DNA from: Strobilurus pachycystidiatus
Lineage: Eukaryota > Basidiomycota > Agaricomycetes > Agaricales > Physalacriaceae
Direction: 5' to 3'
DNA length: 64,000 bases
Assembly: GCA_019915135.1 (NCBI GenBank)
Contig: JAHLMK010000007.1
Span: forward strand, 434,001 to 498,000
The notes beneath the pieces were generated by a model, which had not been told where the DNA came from, did no database searches, and was given only the letters and a program-made list of their open reading frames with translations. Position 1 is the first letter of the stretch. Each line of letters begins with the position of its first letter. Shown here piece after piece: positions 8,711-19,957 of the stretch. The translations under genes and the position numbers were made by a program.

Positions 8711-10360
8711 ATGAGCCACTCGACACCGACGTGCCCTACGTGCACTCTTCTCTCCCTGCAGCCGGACGACCCGCAGAGAGCTCGCACTCCCCGCGTAGAG
8801 GAACTCTTACGTCGGAACCAGCCTCCCCTTGACGTGGAGCTCTTTGATTTCAGGCTTGTCGTCGAAGAGTCCCCGGCCATACTCAAAGGCCTCGAGGAGA
8901 AGATTCTTCGCGCTCAGGAGACGCTGGAATACCTCACCCGTGCCCGCAAAAATGCAGTGCGCAGCCTTTCCGACGCCAAAGCACTTCTACATCCCATTCG
9001 TTCTGTACCGCCAGAAATTCTTGGCCAAATTTTCCAGCTTTGTGTCCCGTCATGGGAAAGGGACACCGAGAAATGGACGCCTGCCATCGATGCTGAGGAC
9101 TCCCTATATCCCTTCACGGCCCCGTGGTCTTTGTCGCAAGTCTGCCGGCGGTGGAGAGACCAGGTTCTCTCTTCCCCTTCGCTGTGGTCATTTCTCGTGC
9201 TGAAACTCGACGAGTACGACGGACAAATGACTCCATCACAATGCGTCTTCAAAGCTTTTCTTTTCCTAGCGCGCTCTAGCAATCACTCGTTATCGGTACA
9301 CCTCAGTACAAATAGCGACGGCCTCACTGAGCACCCTCTTCTTCCCCTCCTGGAGGGTAGTGCGGAACGCTGGGAGCGTCTACGAATCAGGCTGCCTATT
9401 TCATCCATCCGCGCCCTCTCCGAAATCCCATATCCCCGACTATCCGAGCTACAGCTGTTTCCCTTGCCGCCATCACCGGAACCGATGGTGGCTGATGCCT
9501 TCTGCTCGGCCCCCCTGCTTCGAACCTTTGCTATAAGGGGGACTGCAGCGCTGCAATTCCACATCCTCCCCTTCTCCCAGTTTACCAAGTTTACCATGAA
9601 CAGTGTCTTCAAAAAAGGGGCCCAATCCAATGTCGATGCTCTGCGCAAAATGATAAATCTCCGCACGCTTCATTTGAGCATAACATCACAGCAGACAATC
9701 CCGGACACTCCTCTGTCTTTGGCACACTTATCTGAACTCTACTTCGAGGAATGCAGGGATATCGACACTCTATCTCTACGGGAGGCTTCTACTGCTTTTG
9801 ATGTCCCGGCATTAGCCTATTTCGTTTGCCGCTTTTACTCGGCCAAAGGCAGGATTGCGCACTTCCCCGCCTTTCCCTGTTCGCTTCACCTCTTGAGCAA
9901 ACTCGGTGTGCGGTGCAATATGGATCGACATCCCGACAACACCACCAACTTTCTTGAGTTCCTTTCTCATACGCCTAGCGTTGAGGAGCTCATCGTATTC
10001 GAAGACATGCTGACTTTGCGATTTGTGGAGGGTCTCAGATTCACACACCCGAGTTCCTCGAGATTACCGCGTCTACGCATTCTCGATGTCGGCCGATGCG
10101 TTTCCGCCAAAGATCTGTCACCCAATGCTTTTGGGGATATGTTGGAGACGCGCTGCACGATGGTGCCAAGGAGTGTGGCACCGAGCGAATTGGGTGACCC
10201 TCGCGGTGCACAAGCGGGTCCCAGCGTTTCTCTCAACGACGGGGAACTGCCGCGGGTGCATCTGGAGAAATTATGTGCACCACGTTGGATGTATTTTCGT
10301 GGAGACGAACGTTGGCGGGATATTTGTAGTGCGCTCCATGTAGAATGTGGTCCTATATAG
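8711..10360 (+). CDS. F-box domain protein, copy 1
   Basis: Intronless, 549 residues. An N-terminal CPTC motif comes first, then a coiled-coil-like helix (about 55-85), then an F-box-like segment (HPIRSVPPEILGQIF, continuing to LSQVCRRWRDQVLSSPSLW). The remainder is a leucine-rich-repeat-like region. Such proteins are SCF ubiquitin-ligase substrate adaptors and are hugely expanded in Agaricomycetes. It is a full-length paralogue of the gene at 15463-17109. The ATG at 8711 matches that paralogue's start; the longer open frame upstream (from 8522) has no similarity and is left out. Confidence 0.88.
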   Translation: MSHSTPTCPTCTLLSLQPDDPQRARTPRVEELLRRNQPPLDVELFDFRLVVEESPAILKGLEEKILRAQETLEYLTRARKNAVRSLSDAKALLHPIRSVPPEILGQIFQLCVPSWERDTEKWTPAIDAEDSLYPFTAPWSLSQVCRRWRDQVLSSPSLWSFLVLKLDEYDGQMTPSQCVFKAFLFLARSSNHSLSVHLSTNSDGLTEHPLLPLLEGSAERWERLRIRLPISSIRALSEIPYPRLSELQLFPLPPSPEPMVADAFCSAPLLRTFAIRGTAALQFHILPFSQFTKFTMNSVFKKGAQSNVDALRKMINLRTLHLSITSQQTIPDTPLSLAHLSELYFEECRDIDTLSLREASTAFDVPALAYFVCRFYSAKGRIAHFPAFPCSLHLLSKLGVRCNMDRHPDNTTNFLEFLSHTPSVEELIVFEDMLTLRFVEGLRFTHPSSSRLPRLRILDVGRCVSAKDLSPNAFGDMLETRCTMVPRSVAPSELGDPRGAQAGPSVSLNDGELPRVHLEKLCAPRWMYFRGDERWRDICSALHVECGPI

Positions 10361-10580
10361 AGGATGCGCAAACAAAAAGTCTTCAAACATAGGAGCAAGA
10401 TTGAACGATATCATATGAGGTTTGAGGTGTGCGCAGTGTATCAGACCGTACCGCTTAGAAGTCAAAGCGCGGGGTCGAGCGTCGGCGCCTTGGCGCGATC
10501 ATGTCGGTCGATCAGAAATTGGATGCCGGCGGCATCACTCGTTTTGAATTGCTACCACCATGGATACGATATAGTACACG

Positions 10581-12450
10581 ATGGACCCGCCAGGACCTCC
10601 AAAGAAGCGACGATTACGCGGTCAGCTGCCTGCATCACCCACTCTGGTCTAATTTGAACGACTCTGATGCAAGTGCAGGTGCTTGCGACACGTGCAAGTC
10701 GAAGAAAAGTGCGCATATGCCATCCATATGTTGACGACGCTGGCTAAATAGAAGGATTTAGTACGATGTAGGTGTATATTCGTTGGACTCGGTGAGAAAG
10801 GAGACTAACCAGAGCGATACACAGGAGTGCAACGATGCCCGATAATGTATGCTCAAACTGCATCGCGTACAGTCAGACGTGCACCCACGACAAGATCGCT
10901 GCTGAAAAGGTGCGCGATTCGGGTCTATCTGAATCCTAAATTTCATTCCGAGTCGGTAGCCAAAACCAAAGAAAGCGCTGAAGTTCAAGTACGCCCTCCG
11001 CCCGCCGTTCATTCAAGTCATCTCACGCAATGCATCGTGTTCAGTTTCAAAAACTATTCCGCCCCATCAAGTTCTGAAACGACGCATGCTGATCACCCCC
11101 CTCGGCTAGTTGCATCTCTTCATCATTACTCGTTGTCTAAATATTTCCAAAGGTCTCGCCTCCCCCGACGAATGCGTTGGATACCCATATTTCGCATCTA
11201 CTATCAAATTCACCTGTGCTACCGCCAGATTCAAAGATTGTCGAACAGCTCCTGATCGACCTCGCCAAACGCATACGAGAATTGGAACAGAGCTTGCCAC
11301 CTGTCGCGCCATCTTGGATCGAGAACGCGCTTTCGAAAAAGTTTCACAGCGCATCGACCCATTGTTGCAGCCGGTAGAACTGCCGATGAACCTGGAAGAG
11401 AATGTCTCGCTCATCGTTCGAGACAAGACGGACTCTGTCCTCACCGATGCGTTGAAAAGGTTGACGGTTGGGCAGTCTAGGCATCGGCATTATGGGAAAT
11501 CGAGCCACATCATGTTCATGAAAAACGCCATGGATCCCGAGAAAGAGTCCACAGGTAGTCCGGAAGGTCACGCATTCAGCGTCAAATGGGGTCAAATTTG
11601 GAACAACCAGTCGGCAAGCTAATTTGTCACCTCGTCTTTTTTTCTGACGCTAATCCGTTAACAGTGGCAAAAAGCGCTATACGAAGACGATCTACTACCG
11701 CCTTTTACGTCCCCAGAAGACGATCTCATGAAGGAGCTTATCAACAACTACTTTGAGGAGGACAACTGCCTTTAAGCCCAGTCTTCTTCGTCTGCGTTCA
11801 AGGTGACGCCTGTGTGTATGATTTGCCTGCAGTTTTGAAGATGGTCGAGAAGGTCGGGATTATCCTTCGCGTTGCGGATGTGGCTGGAAAGGAACGGCGC
11901 GTACAACATTCCACCGCCCGAGCTTCGAGCGCAAGATCGTCCAAGGGCTTCACGAATTCGATCGCGACTTCGGAGCGGTGGTCTTGGCCGTCTGCTCCAT
12001 CGGCTCCCAGTACTCAAACGACCCTCACATATTTCTCGACCCAGCCCAAGAGCACTCAGCTGGCTGGAAATGGTTCAGACAGATCCGGCCGCTGCCTCAG
12101 ACCTTCGCCAAGCCGACATCTCTGTACAAGCTCCAAGTTCGTTGCGTAAGGAGCTCCTCTTCTTCGTGTTCCTCTCGACACCACCCAACCTCCGTTTCAG
12201 TTTTCTGTGATGTACGCGAACTCGGGATGGGCCCTCCCTCGGTTTGGACTGCGCATGGCCCAGGCTGTGGGTGCACATCGACGTAAACCAGATGGCATGG
12301 TTCGACTATCGAAGACGAGGAGTGGAAACGCGTGTTCTGGTGTATTTGGTGTTGCGATATATTCGCCTGTATAACGACCGGACGACCACAGGCAATTACG
12401 ACTGATGAGTAAGTGTCTCGTGAACAGTGAAACTCTGACGACAAGATAGC
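10581..12450 (+). pseudogene. Zn2Cys6 transcription factor, disrupted and truncated
   Basis: The first exon encodes MDPPGPPKKRRLRG. The Zn2Cys6 cluster (CDTCKSKK, then IRC from a putative 10-nt micro-exon near 10761, then VCSNC and CTH) reads in frame. Further blocks match fungal_trans factors: KIVEQLLIDLAKRIRELE, ELINNYFEEDN, FHRPSFERKIVQGLH, HSAGWKWF, MAQAVGAHRRK and IEDEEWKRVFWCIWCCDIF. An in-frame TAA follows FEEDNCL at 11773-11775. About 140 unrelated bases then separate it from FHRPSF with no GT-AG solution. The C-terminal part is missing after an intron ending near 12450. Exons between 10915 and 11150 could not be resolved. Confidence 0.75.
11773..11914 (-). other. possible antisense fragment of an adenylate-forming enzyme
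   Basis: Read on the minus strand, this segment inside the Zn2Cys6 relic encodes about 45 residues, including MLYAPFLSSHIRN and IIHTGVTLNADEEDW. These resemble a stretch of basidiomycete NRPS-like/AMP-binding domains (the HTGVxLN...DEEW region). It interrupts the factor between NYFEEDNCL and FHRPSF. The similarity is judged by eye and needs a search. Confidence 0.35.
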
Positions 12451-13314
12451 CCGCGCACGTCGCTCAGCAGTCCATAACTTGTATGCAATGAGTACTGTTT
12501 CAACAAATGTCAGGGTACCTAGCATCGAAGCTTAAGGCCAAGGGCCAAAGACTTGAACGCACAGGTACAAACGATCGTCAAGGCCAGTGTGACAGAGAAA
12601 AAGTATTTGGAGGCTTTGGCTATCAGGGTGACAGCGAAGGCTGCATTACCTGGATCGATGGTACGGTTCAAGGCCCAGTTGACGTAGGCAGTCATTGCTG
12701 TCCCCCGTGAGCACAATAGCCTGTCCCGATGAAGGAAGGTAACTCACCGATGTCACCAATGAAGAGCAGGAAGGGAACGATGCATATCAGAAGGCTTTTG
12801 TTCCAGATGACCCATGTGCGGTACACCTAGGTAATGTCAAGTCAACAACAGATTCCTGAACCGAGAGGTATATCTCACAAGGAAAACATCAGAGACTAGA
12901 GTGGTGATATCGTAGGTGCAGGTGGCGAAACGGGTTGCCCAGAAGTTAAAGTGAGAGTAGTACGCCACTGGGGCGTTCGGGACGTCCATGTTACTTGCAA
13001 AAGCCGTATATACGCCCCAAGCATCGACTGTGGCGTGCTACAAGGCGTGTGAGATGACTCGGACATCGCAGGACCTGAGAAGACGTACGGCCAATGACAG
13101 AACAAAAAGAATCAGACTCGTACAGAGACAGTACAAAAAGGAGGCAGACATGCTGCGTCGCTTGTACATGATCTTCATGTTGTCGATGAACATCACGACG
13201 TACGCGCCTTGGCTTGGGTCAGACTTTGCTATGAACAATGCAAGCGGTCCTACCCATGATGAATAGTTCAAGAACTACGCCCACCAGCGTGCATTGTGTT
13301 ACGGAGAGCGCCAT
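12451..13314 (-). pseudogene. basidiomycete multi-TM membrane protein, C-terminus lost
   Basis: From ATG 13314 the exons read MALSVTQCTLVGVVLELFIM, then YVVMFIDNMKIMYKRRS...LILFVLSLA. Next comes HATVDAWGVYTAFASNM...SHFNFWATRF. These are followed by VYRTWVIWNKSLLICIVPFLLFIGD, AMTAYVNWALNR...TLALTIVCT, and LIAYKLWTAERRARA. GT-AG joins keep the frame throughout. The family is the seven-helix membrane protein common in Agaricomycetes (unknown function). The last helices are absent. Coding stops abruptly near 12450, where the opposite-strand Zn2Cys6 relic begins. Whether the shortened protein is made is unknown. Confidence 0.65.
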
Positions 13315-15462
13315 CTCGAAGTTGCGGCTGCAAGTTGATAGCGGTAAGAGACAAGGGACCTTCAATCGTCCTCAGCGCTCTGATATTGCCATAGTCGACA
13401 CGCTGATAGAATGGAGGTACTCCTGCTTTGCGAATTGTATCAGTAACATGTTGTCAAACGTTTGACTGATGCAAGTACACTCACTGTACCACGGTCTTCG
13501 GGATGCTGTAGCTCAGAAAGTGTGGGAAATGCGTGTCAGTTGTATCGCGGAGGTGCGAGAGCATGACCGAAGGCAACTGTTTTCATGGACTCCGTTACAG
13601 TGTGCGACCGTGAATTCGGCCAATGTCGAACAAGTACGAGAAGGCTTGAATTTTGGAGTGGTTACAACGGCCTGTGGATTCCAGAGATAGGAGTACACGA
13701 TAGAGGCAAAAGCTTCTTCGTGATGATCAACGATTGACCGCGACGTGAAAGGTCCTATGTAGTCCAGAGTCACATCACCGCCAAAAGTCAGTCTCTGGAG
13801 CAATCCTTCCAGACGGAGGTTGTAATTCGAAGATCATCTGACCTAGGCATTCAGATCAGGATCATCCACCTAGCGCTATGTTTCAACCTACAACGTGCAA
13901 GCATGATCATCATTACTAGTAGTGCGTTGAACAGACACAACGCCACCGCCACATCGACTTCGCTGAACGTGGCATACCTGAACATCGTCAAGATCAATGA
14001 ACGGCTAGAGACATGGAACATCAGAACCTTACCAAAACCCCCTGTAGACAGCAATCCCATCACAAGTAGTACCTCAACCCACTCTTCTCATCAATGGCGA
14101 CGATAAGGTGTCGAACGTCCGTCGAACTTTGTAACGGACGGAGACTGGCTTCGACCGAAGGAATGACTTTGGTGTCAATGATGCCGATGGGTGGTGGACA
14201 ACAACGACAGGTGCACGGCAGTGAGCGATGGACAGCAAGCTAGAGTACTATCTGCTCCAGCGGCGGGTGCCATGACCAGTAAACGGGACACGAGCACAAA
14301 GAACGTCAATGAAAGGGACCCATGAGAACCTGGCCTCGACATTAGCAATCGACGAACATCCTCCACGCGAACGATCGTGGTCCGCAGCGGCCGTATAGTT
14401 TGTGGATGATGAGGAGTATTTGAGGCCCGAAACAAGATCGCGCTGTGACAGGTCGTGGAGATGTAGGGATTCCGCTTGAAACTGTCCGGGACGGGAATCT
14501 ACTACCAAACTTTTCAATTTTGCAGGGCGCCAATAGATCGAGGGTGCACACCTTCTATCGCGCATTGGATCCTCCCGCGGGCCAGGATCAAACAAGTGCT
14601 CGGCGTAAATGGATGCGCAGGTGCCGACGCTGCATACTCGCTCAGGGGTGCGGTATATGGAGGCAACTGAACTCTCTCCGCGGGTGGACTGGCAACGCAG
14701 CACGGAGTAGTTTTTTTCCTAAAGAAAAGCGAGGCTGCAACGAAATCACGTTAGAATAGTGCTCTTTTTGGCTGCAAAAACACACCTGAACCCTTGTCTT
14801 GAATGATTTGGGACCGCTGTTCCTACACTGTGCTCCTTCTGCAAGATTGTGCATTGACTGACAGCGTATGGTCGGCGCCATCAGCGTGAATATCCCGGAC
14901 GTAGGGGACAGCGTAGACACCCTGGAGACTCAAATTGAGCGGTGACGCGCGTCGTCGGCGCCGTCCGCGACGGCGAGAGGAATAATGGGAGCAGGAAATC
15001 AGCTCGTGTGGGCGGCCGCGGCATCGTGATCGTAAGAGGAAGAGTTGTGCGGGCCGTCTTGACGGCGTCAAACACCTTACCCACGACCACGACCACGACC
15101 GACGCGCCTACGCGCACAAGCTCTGCCTCGATTAGCCGGTGAACGCACTTAAATTTCGGACCATCTACGCGACATCTTTGGTAAGAATTGTCTGCAAATC
15201 ATCCCCATGCGAATAAAACTTTGTGGAGGCATTCCACTTCTCCCTCACACAGCTAGACCTTGCTTTTTTTGCTCTGCATTCCTCCAATAAATCAAATCTC
15301 TTTCTTTGTCGCTTATAAGCCTTTCAGAATATCCTCTCACGCGATCCTTCACGCAAACTACGAACAATCTTGCCGAGTAAATCACCACGTCCTGTTATCC
15401 ATCGTAAGCATAAAAAGCTTCGATATCGACAACTCTCTTACTGAACACATCAGCAGTCAGGC
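13315..15462. other. intergenic decay zone, no gene recognised
   Basis: About 2.1 kb with only short, unspliceable open frames. Nothing recognisable was found on either strand. The last 200 bases are pyrimidine-rich, consistent with the 5' region of the following F-box gene. Confidence 0.5.
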
Positions 15463-17109
15463 ATGGCCGACCCCGCCTCCAACGACGCCTCGCATCCATG
15501 TCCGACATGCACCTTTATGTCTCTCCAGCCTGAAGACGCAGAACGGCAGCGAACGCCGCGCGTCGAGGAGCTCCTTCGGCATAACCAGCCTCCCCTTCAA
15601 GTCGAACTCGGAGAATTCAAACTTGTTGTCAAAGAATTCCCCGCCATCCTCACAGATCTCGACGCCAAAATTGCACAGACCCAAGGCACCCTCGAGCGGC
15701 TTCATCGTGCACGCCAAAATGCTGAAAGCAGCCTCGCCGACGCGCAGGCTATCACCCATCCCTTGCGTTCTTTCCCAGCTGAGCTTCTGACTGAGGTTTT
15801 TCGCCACTGCGTTCCGACGTGGGACAACGACAACAAAGAAAGGCCCGACCTCGGCCCCTTGCATGTCGATGAACTCGACTCACTTCATCCACATGCGGGG
15901 CCCTGGCTACTCTCTCAAGTATGCCGTCGGTGGAGAGATCAAACCCTCTCGTCCCCCGAGCTTTGGTCATTTTTCTCCGTCAACTTCGACGACTACAGCA
16001 AGACAACTTCACGCCAGTGGGTATACAAGACTTACCTCTACCTCGACCGATCCAAGTCCTATCCGCTCTCAGTGCACCTGAGCAGCTTACGCTCCATTGA
16101 GGATAACCCAATGTTCCCGCTCCTCGAGGGATGCACCTCCCGTTGGAAGCAGCTCCGACTGACCCTGCCTGTTGGCGATGTCCGACAAATCGCGAGCTTC
16201 CCTTTGCCCATCCTTCACGACGTCCAAATCTTTGCCCGCTTCCGCGGCACTGCCGTGCCCGAAACAGTCCCGGCGTTCGCCTCAGCACCCAACCTCCAAA
16301 CTTTTCAGAACATGCTGAGCCCCAATTTCCTACTGTGCCACACCCTCCCACTCTCCCAACTCAGGTCGTACAGATCTGATACCCCCTTCAGAGCAGGAAA
16401 CACCAACGCGTTGCGCAAGATGAATAGACTGCAGCGGCTGCATCAGACATTCGAGGAGTACCACCGCACGCTTAGCAATACCATCACCCTCCCCGCTTTG
16501 ACTGAGCTCTCACTCGAGGAAACCTCAGAGTCCAACGTGACGGACTTCAAAGAGTTTGCGGAGAAGCTCAGGGTGCCTTTACTCTCCTTCCTCACCCTCG
16601 CATTTGCCGATATCAAGGATAGACTTACACACTACCCCACATTCCACCTTCGGCTTGATCACTTGACGAAGCTCCGCATCAGAAGCAACATGCACGGACA
16701 TGCGGACAATTGCAAGAGCTTCCTCGCGTTCCTTGCGCAAGTCCCCACCGTCGACGAGCTAATCCTCTTCGATGATGTCTTGACCAGCGAGTTCGTCGCC
16801 GGCCTGCATTACTCGGAGGCTGGCAGTATCCTACCACGTCTACGCATCTTCGATATCAGCGAGTCCTTCCTCTCCGAGAACGAATCCTCTGATGAGCTGC
16901 CCGCCTCAGAGTTATGGGACATGGTGGACACGCGCATAGTCACCGGGAGTAGCCCGTCTCAACGCGTATACCTGCAGAAGATACGCTTAGACCGTTGTAT
17001 TTATCAGTGGAAGGAGACGGACGAGCGCTTGGAGGATTTTATTGTCGGCGGCGCTCTGCAAGTGGAGTGCTGTTCTACTCTGATTGACTATATGACGGAC
17101 AGTGCTTAA
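15463..17109 (+). CDS. F-box domain protein, copy 2
   Basis: Intronless, 548 residues. It starts MADPASNDASHPCPTC. A coiled-coil-like stretch precedes the F-box-like region (HPLRSFPAELLTEVFRHCVP to LLSQVCRRWRDQTLSSPELW), then leucine-rich repeats to the end. It is a clear paralogue of the gene at 8711-10360, sharing RTPRVEELLR(R/H)NQPPL and the same overall length, but well diverged, so the duplication is not recent. Role: probable SCF adaptor. Confidence 0.9.
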   Translation: MADPASNDASHPCPTCTFMSLQPEDAERQRTPRVEELLRHNQPPLQVELGEFKLVVKEFPAILTDLDAKIAQTQGTLERLHRARQNAESSLADAQAITHPLRSFPAELLTEVFRHCVPTWDNDNKERPDLGPLHVDELDSLHPHAGPWLLSQVCRRWRDQTLSSPELWSFFSVNFDDYSKTTSRQWVYKTYLYLDRSKSYPLSVHLSSLRSIEDNPMFPLLEGCTSRWKQLRLTLPVGDVRQIASFPLPILHDVQIFARFRGTAVPETVPAFASAPNLQTFQNMLSPNFLLCHTLPLSQLRSYRSDTPFRAGNTNALRKMNRLQRLHQTFEEYHRTLSNTITLPALTELSLEETSESNVTDFKEFAEKLRVPLLSFLTLAFADIKDRLTHYPTFHLRLDHLTKLRIRSNMHGHADNCKSFLAFLAQVPTVDELILFDDVLTSEFVAGLHYSEAGSILPRLRIFDISESFLSENESSDELPASELWDMVDTRIVTGSSPSQRVYLQKIRLDRCIYQWKETDERLEDFIVGGALQVECCSTLIDYMTDSA

Positions 17110-19957
17110 ACATGCATCCGTACTTATTCTACTAGACCACCGTGATTTGGTAGCATCTACATTTAGCGAGTAGAAATCTTTAGATTGCAGCTTACATGCC
17201 AAACGAGACAGGGCTTTGGGTCAGACATGGGAAGAGATTTGTGCAGAGCGGACGAATGCCGTAGTATGGCTGATTTCCTTCAAATCCAGCGCCAAACATA
17301 TTGAAGGCCGAACAGCACAACAACGTTGAACGTTCATAGACGGATGAGAATGACCCCAAGGGGAGTCAGGTAGTATATACCCTCCAGCTGCTTCTTTGGG
17401 ACTCACGACAGTTAGGAGGGGTAACATTGACTTACGCTGCTTCACATCATCCCGTCGCCCGTGTGAGTCCGTCGAGATTCCGAGTCCAACAGAGGCGGGT
17501 GGTGGTACACATCAATCATCCACAAGAAGCGCACTGCTGTAGCCTGTGGCTCGTAACATTGTAACTTTTGGTGGCGGTGGGGTCTGTGAATACGCCTCCG
17601 AATAAGTATGCAGTATATTACCAAGCAGTTGCTGTAATCTTGACTGGCCGAACAGCTACGCGTACAGCATTGTGCCAGCCACAGTCGGTGCTTTCCAACG
17701 AACCAGTGACGTGATCACTGATAGCCAAGAAAGGTGCGGACTGGTAGGGTACAAAGTCACGACCGTAAAGGTGTTCGTGTCTGGCATAGAATAGAGTACA
17801 TCTTGTGACCTGGTGAGATGATCTTCACGCTGGCAAAATACTACAGACGTCGCGGGACTTCAGCTCGGAGTATGGTGTGGGTATCCTCGCGGCAAAGTGA
17901 GTGAACTTCGAGTCAGCTTGGATACCAGATGCTAGCCGTGTTCTGGGACTGGGAGCGCCACCGTCACGGGGAAGTCGTCCAGAAAGCTCGGGACACAGAT
18001 ACCTAACGGGGACGGAGGCGAATATAACGTTGAGAGTCTCGGAAAGAGGCGCCACAAACTAGGTCGGTTGAGATTGAAGTTGACTCGTAACTCGGCAGAA
18101 CTTGAAAGTGATATAACTCGAAGTCACCTACAGCACTCATCCTTCCCAAAGGTTCCTTTATCAGTCTCGTGGCAAGACATCGGCGACAACGACATTACCC
18201 ACATCTTGAACTATGCTGGAGGAACGCCATCGCGTTACGAAGGACCGACAGCGCGTCCTGTTGTCTACATCTGGCCGTGGAGCAAGCAAAGCGTGCAAGA
18301 TCGGCGCAGGAGCTCCTCAGCCTCCCTGCGTCGCGCCTGGTACGGCATGGCGCTGTCTCTAACATTCAGATGATGTTAACCTATCCGTTCAGAAGTACTG
18401 TCCTTACCAGGAGTTCCTGGCTTGTCAGTTGATGGTAAGATCGATTTCAAGCTCTCTCCATCGCTTACGCTGCAATCTTCCTTCATAGTGGGTGGAAGTA
18501 ACTTCCCTCCAACGTCGTTACCGTACGCATGCATGGGAGATTACCCTGGTACAGATAGTGGTACGCCACGCGGCTCTGCATTGTGTCAGGCTGACCCTCC
18601 AAGTCAGGAAGTCAGTACTGGCATAAGGTGCCACACGGGAGGGTGTCTGACCCGCTGGTGTCCCAAATACGTCGTTGTGGTGCGCCACTGTGCCACATTT
18701 CCGCGCCCACAGCCCTCGCCCGGACCGGTCCACAAATCGCCCCGAACGAGCCGGGAATTATGCGTACACCCATTCAATCGCAGAGTGTGCTGTATGGCAA
18801 CCCTTATGAGGCCTGTGCGCAGGAGTGCTCGATGGCAATGTGAAGGCCTTATCTAATTTCCATTCATGAGTGAGTATCGAGTCAACACAGCAACGCTAGA
18901 GGCTTACTGATGACGCAGATGCAGTGTTCTAAGCCGTGCATAGTGTATCATAAAGGTGGGCGCATAGCGCCACAACCTTTAGTGCAGAGTAAGAAGTGCT
19001 TGAAACTGTACGGTCTATCAGCAGAGACCGAGAGGATAGATTCTTTGGAGAAGCTATGTTAAGCTGAAAGGGATAGAACACAAAGTGAATAGCCGAGCAG
19101 ACAGCGGCGCCATCTCTCTATGTTAGCGATACATATCTGGAAGTAAGAAGAATACCAGGGCCCGGCACAGGGCGAAATACAGCAACAGAATACGATCGAT
19201 TCCGAGTTGCCACCTCACAGGCTCAAATCAAAGAATTCCAAGAGTCGCAGTGAATTTCCAACCCCGAATTGTCGAATGTCAAAATCTGTGCGTAAACTGA
19301 GAACCTTGGACCGACGAGATTTGAAAGTGCAGCCTACCACGGGTCTCTCTACACGTCATCTGCTAAGCCATTGATTGACGTCCATGAGTAACTGTTATAT
19401 CGGCACCTCCAAGACGTCTAGGTGAGCAGGGGAGTTGCAGCTCAACGAGTATCACGAAGGAAACCATTGACGGTCCTGAAACAAGATGGCAAACGTGACC
19501 GTGAGGTGTGATTATGTCCCCGAATCGCGTAATCCCGCAACCTGCTTCTGGCCACGACCTACAATCTGCGAGCCCGACGACAAACGTGTTATGGCCACCT
19601 GTATACGCGACTAAGGCTACGGACACACGTCTACATTGTCAGTCACGCACTCCGTTTGTGCGTAGAGCATCCTCGCCATGTTCCAAACGATGAATATGAC
19701 GCCTCGGGAGCGAATGGGAGGAAGAACGAAGGGAGCGTCGGGGAGAAACTTCAAGGTGAGTGGGCGTCTTTTGCCCGGCTGTTAGGTGAATAATTTGGAT
19801 AGAATCAGAGACAGTGATGCCCACGGCCAGGCAACGCCTTCTGCTCGAAGCGTTCACATTCGACTCCATCGCAACGCGTCTCCGGCCGTACAAGCGTTCA
19901 GAGTGTATCTGGCAGTACGTCCTTTCGACGTATCTTGTCCCATTCCAATCTGACATC
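17110..19957. other. intergenic decay zone, no gene recognised
   Basis: 2.8 kb with scattered short open frames and no family recognised. Reverse copies of the GTGGCGYA motif occur at 18559 (TACGCCAC) and 18678 (TGCGCCAC). Confidence 0.5.

Noticed and set aside
10735..10850. Apparent frameshift inside the Zn2Cys6 cluster
   Set aside because: Resolved by a 10-nt micro-exon; the gene is dead for other reasons further downstream.
13500..14700. Several 70-150 residue minus-strand frames
   Set aside because: No conserved motif, not joinable by GT-AG introns into a longer product.
17825..18856. Overlapping frames of 70-144 residues on both strands
   Set aside because: Read as noise in a decay zone; no family recognised.
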